This document shows, piece by piece, positions 39,549 to 50,841 of a stretch of DNA of 64,000 bases; positions within the stretch are counted from its first letter, which is position 1, and each line of letters opens with the position of its first letter. The DNA is from Urophycis tenuis. Its lineage: Eukaryota > Chordata > Actinopteri > Gadiformes > Phycidae. The stretch lies in contig JAXIVH010000005.1 of assembly GCA_036785325.1 (NCBI GenBank), positions 4,698,826-4,762,825 of the forward strand. Reading direction: 5' to 3'. The position numbers were made by a program, and so were the translations under genes. Under the pieces are notes generated by a model. It did not search any database and was not told the origin of the DNA. It saw nothing but the letters and a program-made list of their open reading frames with translations.

Positions 39549-42500
39549 CACACACACGTAGGCCTACACTGGGAAATATAACCCGCTGCCACGGTTCACG
39601 TCGCGGCATTACAAAGGTAGGTCTAATCAGCCTTTGAATTCTAATATGAGCTATCTTCAGCGTAATCTATTTGTCTGGGCGTAATCTATGGCCTGCTCGT
39701 GTAAGCAAGTCCACACTTAAAACTGCTGTGGGTGACGGTGTCTTGCCGTGCCGCCGACTGGGGAGATTATTATGCAAACTATTATGACGCTGTGATTGGC
39801 CCGGCTACTGACATGCAGCCACGCAGTCTGCCATTTTAACGTCACCTTCTAAACATAGACCAAAGCTGATCCTCCACTTGACCGTGTCCAGACTGTCATC
39901 ATCATCATATTGCCACGAGAGAGATACTCCTTCTTCCTTGATTTTATTGATCAAATCAAATGAGCGTGCATTATGTTATATGACGTTACAGTGTGTTAGA
40001 TTAAAGTTGTAAGAAGAGTGTTTTTGTTTTTTTAAATTTGTGTTCATATTTTTGCTTCCTTTACCAGGAGAGATGTTTCTCGATCTCTTTCTCAGCTTTT
40101 GTTTATTGACATCTAATTCTTAATTCAAGGGCCGCAAGTAGGCCCCCCACCCCTTGAGAGACACAGCAGGAAACCATGTGATCTTAACCCTGTCAGAGAC
40201 AGATCACAGAACAATACCTAATTAGCTAGAGCTAGTCCCAAAAGCACATACCATTGACCTTCTACGCGTAATTACCGGGGGGTGGGGGTAAAGCGTGCTG
40301 GGGGTCAACAGGCCAGGGTCCAGGGATGAAGAGAGGAGCCACCATATGGCTGAGGATGCCCACAAGGTGCTGTGTGTCTTCAATGCTCTTTTAATCTTTT
40401 CAGCAAATGGGTCCCTCCTTGGGCCCCATCTTTGGGTCATCTGTGTCTGCTTTCCGAGCAGGCAGACAGAGCCTGACAGTGGTATAATCTCCTTATCTGT
40501 GGTGTTCTCTGTGTGTGTGTGTGTGTTTGGTGTGTGTTTGTGAGAGGGGGGGGGTCCCGGTTATGTTTGTGGGCTTCCACGCGCTGACTTCAGTGTTAAT
40601 TAGCTCCTGAAGTAGGCTCTGTGCTTAAGGTTTAGAGAGGTCACCCGCACATGTCATGAAGGGCGCTGTCTTCACATTGTCTACACTCAGAACAATGAGA
40701 AGGCAAATTTGCATGGTTCAATGACTTACATTACCAGGACTGGATAGGAATGAATGAAGCTCTGTATAGTCAGACTACAGGGGGTGGGGGTACCTAAACC
40801 CTGCCTGTGCAGGGTTAATGATTTGATAATGAAATTAATGTTACTGTAAATCTGTAATTGATCAAAGCGTCTGCTCAATGTAATTAGCAATTAAGATCCT
40901 ATTTACTCAGTTATTACCAAATAACATCTGCAAAATATTTAGATAGCAGTTAAAAGAGCAATTTCACGGAAAACAGTTCACAAATTGTTCTTTTGTTGAG
41001 CGGTTTGCGCAGATGTCAAGGCACATATGTCAGGCACGGCGGAACAATAAAATACAGAACCATGCGGGCTTTGTGGTTCTGTGTGCTACTTTTCAGATTA
41101 TCAACTCGCGCTCATTCACTGAACCCAATCAACTGTGTAAAGATAGGTGGAGGGATTCTAATATAGTAGAATGATGATTAAAAGAAAAAAAAAAAAAAAA
41201 GGTCAACAAAAAACCCCTCACAAATACTTCCACCTTGCCCACCATTATATTGCTGGTCGTCGGTCGATGTGGTCTTTGCATCTCTTCTACGATGTTGACT
41301 CTTGCTGCCTATGTAAATGCTGCCATAATTTGCCCATGTTTGGTGTCCCTCGCCTCTCAATTACATGTGGGGTACCCTCAGCAGAAACACCGGTGACCTA
41401 AACATGTCCCCCCATTATGCCAGGCTCTGCGGTGACCTTCTCTACCTGGTGGCTGGGCGAAGCCGGGCGGGTGATCTCTCTAGTTTGTCAAAGAGAGCCA
41501 AATGAGGGTTAATGGAGAGTCCCTCGGCACACACTGCGATGCCGTGATGAACAGGGAAGGCAATCACGCAGAGCAAATATACAGCAGTGGAGACGGGAGA
41601 TAGACCGGGGAAGGAGAAGCCAGCAGGGGGGCTGGTGGAGGCAATACAAATTGAAGGCCCCCCCCCACCACCACCACCCCCGCCTCTGTCACACAATCAT
41701 CCCTTTTAAGGCAGACACCATAGAGGCGTGTTGAGTGACGGCCCACCTCATGGACAGGTGAGACCGAGTTGGCGAGCGACAGCCAGAGAGGAAGAGACAA
41801 CGGGGCGAGAGAGAGCGAGGTTTTTTGCAGAGACGGGGGGTCTAAAGTTACCGCGCTGCTGGACACACACTTTTTGAAGAGGTTCCACCCGCCGCCGCCG
41901 CCGCTGTCTCCGTTCCTGCTGCGATATTATTCCCTTCCCCCCCCGGGGGTGGGGTGGGGGACTCGTCTGGTTCACCCTGCCTCCCTCCGGCAGCATCACA
42001 GCGATCGGCCCAATGTGACTGATTGATCCACTCGATGAACAGTAAAGATTACCGGGATGACAAATGAGCACGCTGCTTACACAGCGCTTGGAGCTAATCC
42101 TCCCCCCACCCCCCACCCCCCACCCACCTCCCTCCACCCCTCACCTCCCTCCACCCCCACCACCGGCTGCCTTTTGAGGACCCAGCGCGGAGGGCACGGA
42201 CCCACACACACACCGACGGACCACGCTGAGAGACGGGAGCACACACAGGGAGGAGTTGGGGCGGGGGGCACACCAGCCACGCTTTTGAGCCAGCACTCGC
42301 CAACAAACTTGTTTTTTCCTTGGGACTCTTGAGCCACGCGCCGGCCCATCTGCAGCCCAGCACCGAGAGGCCGCCGCAGGGACCCTCCGCGTCGGGAGAG
42401 AAGGGGGCACTGGAGGCTGCCATCTGCCGCCACCCACCCCCGCCACCCCCCCTTAGTCTGCCAGGGACAGGCCCGGCTGAGGAGACCCGCAGCCAGAGCT

Positions 42501-42675
42501 CAACTCTGGCGCAACAGGCTGTTTTTAACCGTTGATTGAGGGGATTTCTGACGCACCTTTCCGGTCTTCCTCTCTCTCTCTCTCTCTCTCGCACTGCCGC
42601 CCCTCCACCGAAGAACCAAGTCAGAACACTTTGGGCCGCACCGTTTTTCGAAGTTAACTTGACAGTCTCCCACAA

Positions 42676-42713
42676 GAAGAAGAAGAAGAAGAAGAAGAAG
42701 AAGAAGAAGAAGA
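42676..42713 (+). repeat. (GAA)n tract in the presumed nr2e3 5'UTR
   Basis: About twelve GAA/AGA units, 80 bp upstream of the nr2e3 ATG, preceded by a (CT)n tract at 42570-42590. No intron acceptor is obvious between it and the ATG, so it may be transcribed. Confidence 0.85.
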
Positions 42714-42792
42714 CATTTGTTTGTTTGATTTTTTTTAACCGGTTTTACCTCAATCCCTGAGACTTGTTCCGGCGTGTTTTTTTTTTCTCAAA

Positions 42793-42916
42793 ATGATGGA
42801 GGAGCACTTGTCTAAGATGGCCATGATGCCAGCGTCCTCCCCCAGTGTGTCACCAGGGAGCATTGGGGCTGAAGACCGAGGTGAGACCTGTTGATATGTG
42901 CTCCCCCGGCCAGCCC

Positions 42917-42992
<76 letters not shown>

Positions 42993-45900
42993 TATTCTAA
43001 TTAATTAGAATTACAATTAATTAACATTCATTATAGTGCCTTTTTAATTTAAATTAAATCAATTAATCAATTAAAACTAATTCACCTGAATTGAAGTGTT
43101 GCTCATACAACTGTGCATATCATATTTCATTTCGGCATCGCAGTTGACCAGTATCGTCGAATTTAGAATGCCTTCACATACGTGCGAATGTTGTTGCAAT
43201 GTGTGCACATAATTGAGACGTGTGGTCATTTTACCTCCTTTCCCCCCTTTACACTGCCTACCTGAACCACACCTAACCCCAATAAGATAAAACAGTGAGC
43301 GTCGTCATGCTGACACCCTGTTGTTGTCGTCCTGTGGACTTCTAGCCAAGAGTCCTGCTCCAGGCAAGGCCCTGAGTCCCGCCCTGCTGTGCAAGGTGTG
43401 CGGGGACACCAGCAGCGGCAAACACTACGGCATCTACGCCTGCAACGGCTGCAGCGGCTTCTTCAAGCGCAGCGTGCGCAGGAGGCTCATCTACAGGCAA
43501 GCCAGCTAAAGCCTTTCAGCAGAAACAAACGCGCCTCAATAATGAAGCCTGATGGAAGCCACTGCCCGTGTTAACGAACCTCACCGTTTCATGACCAATC
43601 ACGTCGCTCTACATAGTGACGCCGTGGCGTTTAAAATCGGGCGGCATAGCTCAGTGGGTAGAGCGGGGTTGTCCGCTGACCGAAGGGTTGGCGGTTCGAT
43701 TCCCCGCCTCCAACTGTCCACATGTTGAACCCCACTAATGTACTTTGTACGTGATTGTAAGTCGCTTTTGGACAAAGGCGTCTGCTAAATGCCCTTCTTC
43801 TAAAATGACTTCCTTGTTGTTCAAGGTCTATTGCTATCATTTACATGTAAAGTACATCTATCATGATGGTGCGTTTGGGCTGGAATAGGCCAGGCTGTTT
43901 AAAGCGCTGCTGGTGCTCTCTGCAGGTGCCAGGCCGGGACAGGCATGTGTCCGGTGGATAAGGCCCATCGCAACCAGTGCCAGGCCTGTCGCCTGAAGAA
44001 GTGCTTACAGTCGGGCATGAACAAAGACGGTGAGTGCGTTGTCGTTGACGACACCTCGAGAGACATGCAGAGAGAGCCGATGAACTCACAGCATATATAA
44101 TTGTATCACCACTTCGATAGCTTGTGCTGTAAATGGTTAATGGTTCTTCTAGCAATTGAAATGCTTGAAACTTGTTCTGGTGACTTTCTTACTGTATTCG
44201 CAGCAATGAAATGTTTCACCTTCTTATGACAAAATGTACTCTTTGTAAGTCGCTTTTGGATAAAAGCGTCTGCTAAATGCCCTGAATGTAAATGTAATGT
44301 AAATGTAAAGGGGAAAACACAAACATACATGTATGTTCACCTACCAATTGCACTGTCCATCTCAATGATGACTATTATGTATGTATAGAGCTCGCATATA
44401 ATTTAATCTTGTTTAGGTAAATCTATTTATTGTTTATTGTCTATAGTCAGGTTTTTATTGCACTCCTCTATCCCCTTGTACTGCTGGTCACTGTGAAGTT
44501 CTCCTAAGGGGGATTAATAAAGGAATATCTTATCTTATCTTATCTTATGTAATGCTTCTCGTCTCCGTCACCCTGGCAGCCGTGCAGAACGAACGGCAGC
44601 CCCGCAGCACGGCGCAGGTGCGGCTGGACTCCATCGACGTGGACCCCGAGAAGGACCACCTGGCCACCACCCGGGACCCCGCCTCCTCCTCTTCGTCCTC
44701 CTCCTCCGCCTCCTCCTCCTCCTCCTCCTCCACGGGCTCCGTGATCACGTGGCCCCACATCACCTCCTCCTCCATGTCCGTCTCCTCCTCCGGCCCGCCG
44801 CCGCAGCGCTGCGTCAGCCCCCAGAGCAACCACCGCTTCATGGCCAGCCTCATGACGGCAGAGACCTGCGCAAAGCTGGAGCCGGAGGACGGTGAGTGCA
44901 GGGGGGGGGGCTCCTGTATGGAGCTGGTACCGCCCAGTGTGGCTCGACACATGGGGGGGGGGGTTCGAACCTTTGTGGATGTTCCCTTCGTACCTTATCA
45001 ATCGCAGTAGGATTCTGTTTTTCGTGGGATTTGTTCCTTGGTGTTGATATTGTTGGAAAATCCTGTAGCTTTAGTTTAGTTTAGTTTAGTTTAGTTAATT
45101 TATAAAAGGAAAGTGTGCAAGTACAATTATTTAACAAATGAGAAGATGGTTGCACCAGATTTAGCAGAGCAGCTACCTGCAGTCCTTGTACATAAAACAA
45201 GACAGTAAAACAGATGATTAATTATAGTAAAATGAGACAAGACAGACAACAAGAAAGTGCAGTATAGAACATATTATGGTCAATACACTACTATAATGTT
45301 CATAAAAGTGCATAGTGCTGCTCAAATAGAAAATGCAGTCAGACATTAACATAAAGTGCACGTTGTTTTCAGCCATCGTGATGGTGATACAAAGCTTTTA
45401 CATTTTTTTTTTGTTCATTAGCAGTGATATATTAGTTGTTAAAAAAAAAAAAAAAACGAAAAAAGTATTTTTAAAAGTATTTTAGGATTATCATCCATCT
45501 CACCCTGAAGTCAATTTTGGATTGATGGACGGATGGATTTGTGGCTTTGGATGTGCGATGACTGACTGAATGTGGAGGTTCCTTTCATCGTGGAACCCTC
45601 TCTTCGTTTCCAGTGGACGAGAACATCGACGTGACCAGTAACGAGCCGGAGAGGGCCTCCTCAGAGTACCACATGGCTCTGTACCCCTGCAGCTCGGAGA
45701 ACGTCTACGAGACCTCCGCCCGCCTGCTCTTCATGTCCGTCAAGTGGGCCAAGAACCTGCCCGTCTTCTCCAACCTGCCCTTCAGGGACCAGGTGGGGAA
45801 GAGACTCCTGCATCCCAAAAAATGCTTTTCTCATCAAAAATAGTTTTAATGTGTCCCACTGCTTTTTGCTCGATTCCGGTCGCACTGGAAATACGCAAAG

Positions 45901-47845
45901 AAATCCAACCTAACGGTGTTGAGTCCTATGCCATCTGGCAGGTTGTTTGTCTGCTTGCTTGTTCAGAGTTCTCCTGAACCCTGCATCATAGCCATCTTCC
46001 ACCTAATCCCCATCTCCCTCCCCCCCCGCCACAGAAAAAACCTCTACCCTCATGCACTTGTATGTTGTACGTCTTGGCACTTTATATTTGCTCTTTGTAA
46101 CTTAGCCCTGAGCCACAGATGTTGTATACTAGCACTGGTTAACCTAGTGATTGGAATGCGTGAACCTTGTTCTGGTGACTTGCTTACTGTATTAACAGCA
46201 ATGAAATGTTTCACCTTCTTCTGAAAAATGTAGTTGGATAAAGGCATCTGCTAAATGCCCTAAATGTGTAAATGCTTGCGATTGAAAGTACATCCAATAT
46301 TGCCTGAATGCTTTGGTCCATGTTGATTGTTTCGCTTTGGACACAAGCATCTTATCGATTTCAATTCAATCGAACAATTATTCTAAAATAATCATGAACA
46401 AACTAATAACGCACACAATGATGTATGTGTCTCACGGTGCGGCTCTATCCCACACACAACCGCCACACAGCAGGTGCGATGACAAGCCCTCCCTGAAAAC
46501 CCCTCTCTCGGTCTTGCAGGTGATCCTTCTGGAGGAGGCGTGGAGCGAGCTGTTCCTGCTCTGCGCCATCCAGTGGTCCCTGCCGCTGGACAGCTGCCCG
46601 CTGCTGTCCCTGCCCGACCTGTGTCCCGGCATGCAGGGCAAGGCCAGCTACACGGGGCTGGACCTGCGGCTGCTGCAGGAGGTGTTCACGCGCTTCAAGG
46701 CGCTGGCCGTGGACCCCACGGAGTTCGCCTGCCTGAAGGCGGTGGTGCTGTTTAAGCCAGGTGAGAGCGACGCTGCAGCGGCCCAGGCTCTAGGTCAGTT
46801 GAGTCGGTGCGTCGACTGTGGAAATCGAGCGTGTGTGTTTGTTTTTTTTTAAATCAAGAGTAATGCATGTCGATGCCCGAAGATGCAAAAACAACCTCCT
46901 GTCTGCAAATGATTAGGCAAAGTTTTGGGGGGGGGGGGGGGGGGGGAACTATTTGATCTGCACTTTGTGACGCACTGATACCTGGTCAGTGTTGTTAACA
47001 CACAATATAGTCCAAAAACAGTGTATTGTGGTTGGTATTTGGTATTGGTATATAAAAAAGTGAGTTTTTCAGACGGGAGGAGGTTTTGCAGTTCGGCCAT
47101 CGCTATGATGATGTTGATGATTTACATTTTTTGGAATTGTTTTTTTCATACATACATAGATACATAGATATACACCTGCATGCTTAGATGACGGCAATCT
47201 TTCTCTGGTCGTGTGTGTGTGTGCGTGTGTGTGTGTGCACACAGAGACCCGGGGTCTGAAAGACCCAGAACAAGTGGAGAACCTACAGGACCAGTCCCAG
47301 GTGATGCTGGGACAACACATCCGCTCCCATTACCCAGCACAGCCTGCCAGGTGACCCATCACACCGAACCCACATTGTTATTAATTACTATGACTTTTTA
47401 ATCATCAATAATTAATATGATTATTGTTATAATATTAAGAATGGTGATAATAACAATCATAATAATAAATAATGATTTAAAAAAAATATGATGATAATAT
47501 TAACAACAACAACAACAACAATAGGAACACATGAATTAACCTTTTTCAGTTTGTTTTTTTTAAATAATGTATTTAAAAAAATAAATGAAACACATAAGCA
47601 TGAAAGTAAACAGATGAATGTACCGATGTATTCATGAAGAACACGTGTTGAAAAGCAAACAGATGTGTATGTAGAGATGTATTAACACGCCTTGCTCTTC
47701 CCTGCTGTTCAGGTTCGGCAAGCTGCTGCTGCTGCTGCCCTCGCTGCGCTTCGTCAGCTCGGAGCGGATAGAGCTGCTCTTCTTCCACAGGACCATCGGC
47801 AACACGCCCATGGAGAAGCTGCTGTGTGACATGTTCAAAAACTGA
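42793..47845 (+). CDS. nr2e3: Photoreceptor-specific nuclear receptor (NR2E3/PNR), complete
   Basis: Eight coding exons: 42793-42880, 43346-43496, 43926-44029, 44580-44891, 45614-45792, 46520-46760, 47245-47350, 47713-47845. They make 1,314 nt and 437 aa (human 410). NR2E3 is an orphan nuclear receptor that represses cone genes and supports rod genes in photoreceptor nuclei. The two-zinc-finger DNA-binding domain spans about residues 45-112, with first-finger cysteines in CKVCGD and CNGCSGFFKR. The phrase VDKAHRNQCQACRLKKC closes the second finger. A hinge rich in Ser (SSSSSSSS, about 155-170) is longer than in mammals. The ligand-binding domain (about 205-437) includes TSARLLFMSVKWAKNLPVF and DSCPLL. 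It ends EKLLCDMFKN, the AF-2 helix of the family. The start has an aaaATGATGG context and the N-terminus is not conserved. The intron after exon 2 has a GC donor. NR2E1 (tailless) is excluded by the hinge and LBD sequence. Confidence 0.97.
42921..42990. repeat. (GA)n microsatellite
   Basis: A pure GA run of about 70 bp in nr2e3 intron 1, about 40 bp past the donor. Confidence 0.96.
43641..43794 (+). repeat. tRNA-like SINE, family 'S1'
   Basis: The tRNA-like head (gcggcatagctcagtgggta, then ggcggttcgattccccgcct) is followed by a linker and by the module gtaagtcgcttttggacaaa / gcgtctgctaaatgccc. The same 3' module ends the unrelated-headed R1 repeats. It lies in the nr2e3 GC-AG intron. Confidence 0.8.
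44128..44310 (+). repeat. Interspersed repeat, family 'R1' (copy 3)
   Basis: It carries ctagcaattgaaatgcttga, aatgaaatgtttcaccttct and gtaagtcgcttttggataaa, then a gaatgtaaatgtaatgtaaa tail. It lies in nr2e3 intron 3. Confidence 0.78.
44440..44549 (+). repeat. Fragment of a LINE-type 3' end with a (TATCT)n tail
   Basis: The string ctaagggggattaataaagg followed by repeated tatct is a common fish retroelement tail. It ends about 30 bp before nr2e3 exon 4. Confidence 0.5.
46080..46275 (+). repeat. Interspersed repeat, family 'R1' (copy 4)
   Basis: It carries ggttaacctagtgattggaa, aatgaaatgtttcaccttct and taaatgccctaaatg. The otherwise conserved gtaagtcgctttt part is shortened. It lies in nr2e3 intron 5. 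Confidence 0.7.
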
Positions 47846-48121
47846 GACGCCCCCTCCTGGCTGGACAGCCCAGTCTGGGCGTCTGGAGGCGTTTTTTGAA
47901 ACAGAGCAGAGCAGAGACTGGGCTCTCAGACAGGTGATTCACCTGGTTTCGTTTTTTTTTTCTTTTTCCTTTGTCGGTTGGTCTCTTGGTCAATTCTTTT
48001 GTTTTCACTTACCATGTGCATATTAGAGATTTCATGAGCTGTTTCCTGTATTTGTATAATGGTATATATGATATATGCTTGTGATGATATTGCTCAATAT
48101 CATTATTCCCATTTCTTATGG

Positions 48122-48127
48122 AATAAA
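48122..48127 (+). promoter_or_regulatory. nr2e3: Polyadenylation signal of nr2e3
   Basis: AATAAA lies 277 bp after the nr2e3 stop codon on the same strand in AT-rich sequence, giving a 3'UTR of about 300 bp. Confidence 0.65.
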
Positions 48128-49780
48128 ATGCTTGCTGTCCACATGTGGTATTATAGAAAGTAAACCCCTTTACATTTTTAATATCAATTTACATGCACTT
48201 ATGCAATGCAAATTATTCTCTACCGCATTGTTCTCTATTTTTCTATTTGTGTTTTTGTGACTCCACTGCAAAAATGTTGTATTAGCTAGGTGTTAGATGT
48301 AGGTCTACGTTCCTGTGATACATGTTGTCCTTATTGTTGCTGTTGACACGCTTTGTCTTGCTTTGAAAAAGATGAGATTGCTTAGTTTGATTTTATATCC
48401 GTGACACCTTAGCACATTATGTCACGTGGACATGGGATTAGTTCATTGCTTGCACAAACCTGACAAACGAGAACCTGCACAACCATGTTGTACGTTATGT
48501 ATTATGGCATACCAACTGATATTCTCATACGTGGAAATCAGACAGATGAAATAAAGGAGAGCTCTAACCCTGTCCGCTGTCAATGAACGCACAAACGAGA
48601 CGCAGTAGAACAGCGCCCCCTTCTGTATATCTAGGGCACACGTTACAAGTATTTTGTGCGCAGTGCTGGACAAAGCCTTCATGTGGCCCTGAGCAGAATG
48701 TGATTTGCCCCACATCTCCTCACTTCGTAATACTCTGAATGCGTGAGGGTGGTCATCAAAATTATCAGTGGTGGTGCAGTGGTTAGCACTGTCGCCTCAC
48801 AGCAAGAGGGTTCTGGGTTCGAATCCACCTGGGACCCGGGACCTTTCTGTGTGGAGTTTGCATGTTCTCCCCGTGCTTGCGTGGGTTCTCTCCGGGTACT
48901 CCGGCTTCCTCCCACAGACCAAAAACATGCAGGTTGGGGATTAGGTTAATTGGTGTCTCTAAATTGACCATAGGTGTGTATGTGAGTGTGAATGGTTGTT
49001 TGTCTATGTATGTTAGCCCTGTGATAGGCTGGCGACCTGTCCAGGGTGTACCCCGCCTCTCGCCCGTTGCAGCTGGGATTGGCTCCAGCCCTCCCGCGAC
49101 CCTCGTAGAGGATAGAGTACTATAGATAGAGTACTATAGGATAGAGTACTATACTCTCTATTGTACTCTAGTAGAGGATAAGCGGTCACGATAATGGATG
49201 GATGGATAGCTTGTCTGTCAGAAAAAAAAAAGTGATCATAACAGAGTGCTACTGGCTGGTTAAGCAGTTTTAGCGCGATCTTTTCCTATAAAAGATGCTC
49301 TTTGTTTCTCGATTCACACATGCGTCCGTGTCCGACGCGCTCCAGCTTTGTTAAATGTTTTTCAATAATCATGAACTCCACACACTTCTTTCTTCTGGTT
49401 GGGTTATTTATTTCCAACAAAAAACAACTTCCAACTTAGGGAATTCTTACCGCAGCATGGAGTGACAGACAGATCAGTTGATTACTTTCCTTTCCATTTT
49501 TCCAACAAAACAAACAAACAATGCTTGGCAGCGGTCTAAAACTGTATGGCTGCGTGCTTGAAACCGAGAGAGCCCGCCGGCCCCAATAGCCAACCCTTAT
49601 ATAGCCTGGTGCTGCAGTCACCTGTCTATTAAGAGTAGGCGGAGGTGCGAATAGACATTAATCATGCACAGCTGCACATCAGCTTCTAATAAACAAAATC
49701 AACCATAATTTCACAACTTATAATTATTATCAATTCAACTAATAATTCAAACCAGAATGTTTCATGTTCACATCTCATAA
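48128..49780. other. Intergenic; holds an S2 SINE copy, no gene
   Basis: This interval follows nr2e3 and contains AT-rich sequence plus the S2 repeat at 48768-49205. The open frames seen around 48.7-49.1 kb lie inside that repeat and also appear in the 28.2-28.5 kb copy, so they are not genes. Confidence 0.7.
48768..49205 (+). repeat. S2 SINE-type repeat (copy 2), interrupted by a 66-bp tandem insertion
   Basis: It is nearly identical to 28190-28558 over most of its length but starts slightly later (tggtggtgcagtggttag). At 49111-49176 it has 66 extra bases made of three copies of a gatagagtactata unit plus a partial inverse copy. The insert falls just before the ggataagcggtcacg tail. Confidence 0.85.
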
Positions 49781-50841
49781 TTAATCAGATAAATAATAAT
49801 AGTAAAATAATTCATCAAAAACATAAATCAAGCATTTGGCTCCAACAAGCAGTCTGTCTCTCAAATCTTTAACTCTGGGTGACTCCTTCATTCTCCCCAC
49901 GTCAATGTTATACACTGTTGTCTGCAGGAATGTGTAAAAATGCACAAGTGCATCATCATAAGACAAGTTAAATACAAAATGTGCTTTGAAAAGTTCATCA
50001 CATGCCCCCAGGGAGCGATTTGCCTTACATGGGATGAGATGCGTATCCATGGTGATGTAGAAGCTGTCCATCTTGTTCTTCTGACGCCCAACAGCAAGGA
50101 GGTATGGCTGCAGACCCTGCTGGTTGTGGAGATGCTCCTCCAAACTGCAGCATGACAGGGCTTGAGATAAGGAAACTTCACATTAGATACAAGAAGAATG
50201 TGCAGTCACAGAGAAAACTACAACAACAACAAAAAAAAACACATTATACCATAGAATGTATAATCAACATAATACACTTCTTATGAAAGACTAGAAGTCT
50301 CAACTGCATCACATGCAGTGATTTTTGGAGACTTCGGACCCCCAAGTGGTGGAAGGAGGTGTATCAGCAACAACAGGGAGGCCATTTCTTGGTCGTAGGC
50401 TGAAGGCAGAGTGACAAAAATTAACAGAAAACATTTAAAATTGAAAATACTTTTCAAGTTTGAATGATAAGAGGATGCATTATGAAATTGTTGTCATCCA
50501 TCTATTGTTCATATTTTCCCAAAATTCAGATCAGAAATGTCAGATTTAACAGAATAAACATCATCAATAAAACTATCTCACAGGTGCGCTCATTTCCTCA
50601 TTTTAATCACAGTCACTAAAATAATGACTAACACAAATGCAACTGAAATCACAGCTAATACTTAAAAAACAAACAAAACAACAACTCACTTGTAGCCTCA
50701 TAAAGATCACTTCCTGCGGGACTTGCCTGCTGACTGCACCTAGCGACGCAACTCTGGGGATGAAGTGAGACGCGCTTATGGCCTCTTTTATGACATTTGG
50801 CTTGAAGAACCCATTTCTGAAGCTGCCTGCCTGGAGGATGT
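49781..50841 (-). pseudogene. Unidentified coding-like fragment, gene or pseudogene (three exon-like blocks)
   Basis: Three blocks on the - strand look protein-coding. Block 1 (50690-50841) reads FRNGFFKPNVIKEAISASHF and ends at a perfect GTGAGT donor. Block 2 (about 50295-50404, after ttcag) contains MASLLLLIHLLPPLGGPKSP. Block 3 (49781 to about 50163) is open for over 120 codons and includes MDSFYITMDTHLIPC and HFYTFLQTTVYNIDVGRMKE before its stop. Blocks 1 and 2 do not join in phase with the borders I can see, and block 2 lacks a good donor. The locus is therefore either decayed or missing an exon. The sequence style recalls the C-terminal half of poorly characterised, multi-copy teleost proteins. 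I cannot give a function. Confidence 0.4.

Larger units (their letters stand above)
30760..42792. other. 12-kb gene-free interval between slc22a18 and nr2e3
   Basis: No exon chain or RNA gene could be supported on either strand. It should include the slc22a18 3'UTR at its left end and the nr2e3 promoter and 5'UTR at its right end. GC-rich blocks occur at about 32380-33260 and 41880-42480, in contrast with AT-rich surroundings, and could be regulatory or UTR sequence. Predicted frames here are Pro/Gly/His-rich artefacts of C, G and CA runs. Simple repeats include A-runs (33352-33380), G-runs (33769-33789), C-runs (36000-36026), GT (34735-34771) and large CA arrays (38258-38404, 39449-39546). 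Confidence 0.6.

Noticed and set aside
42094..42675. 193-aa - strand frame upstream of nr2e3
   Set aside because: Trp/Gly/Arg-rich reading of C/G-rich low-complexity sequence in the nr2e3 5' region, with no domain or splice support.
43641..43712. Possible tRNA gene
   Set aside because: It has A- and B-box-like sequence but no clean cloverleaf, and continues into a SINE tail found in other copies.
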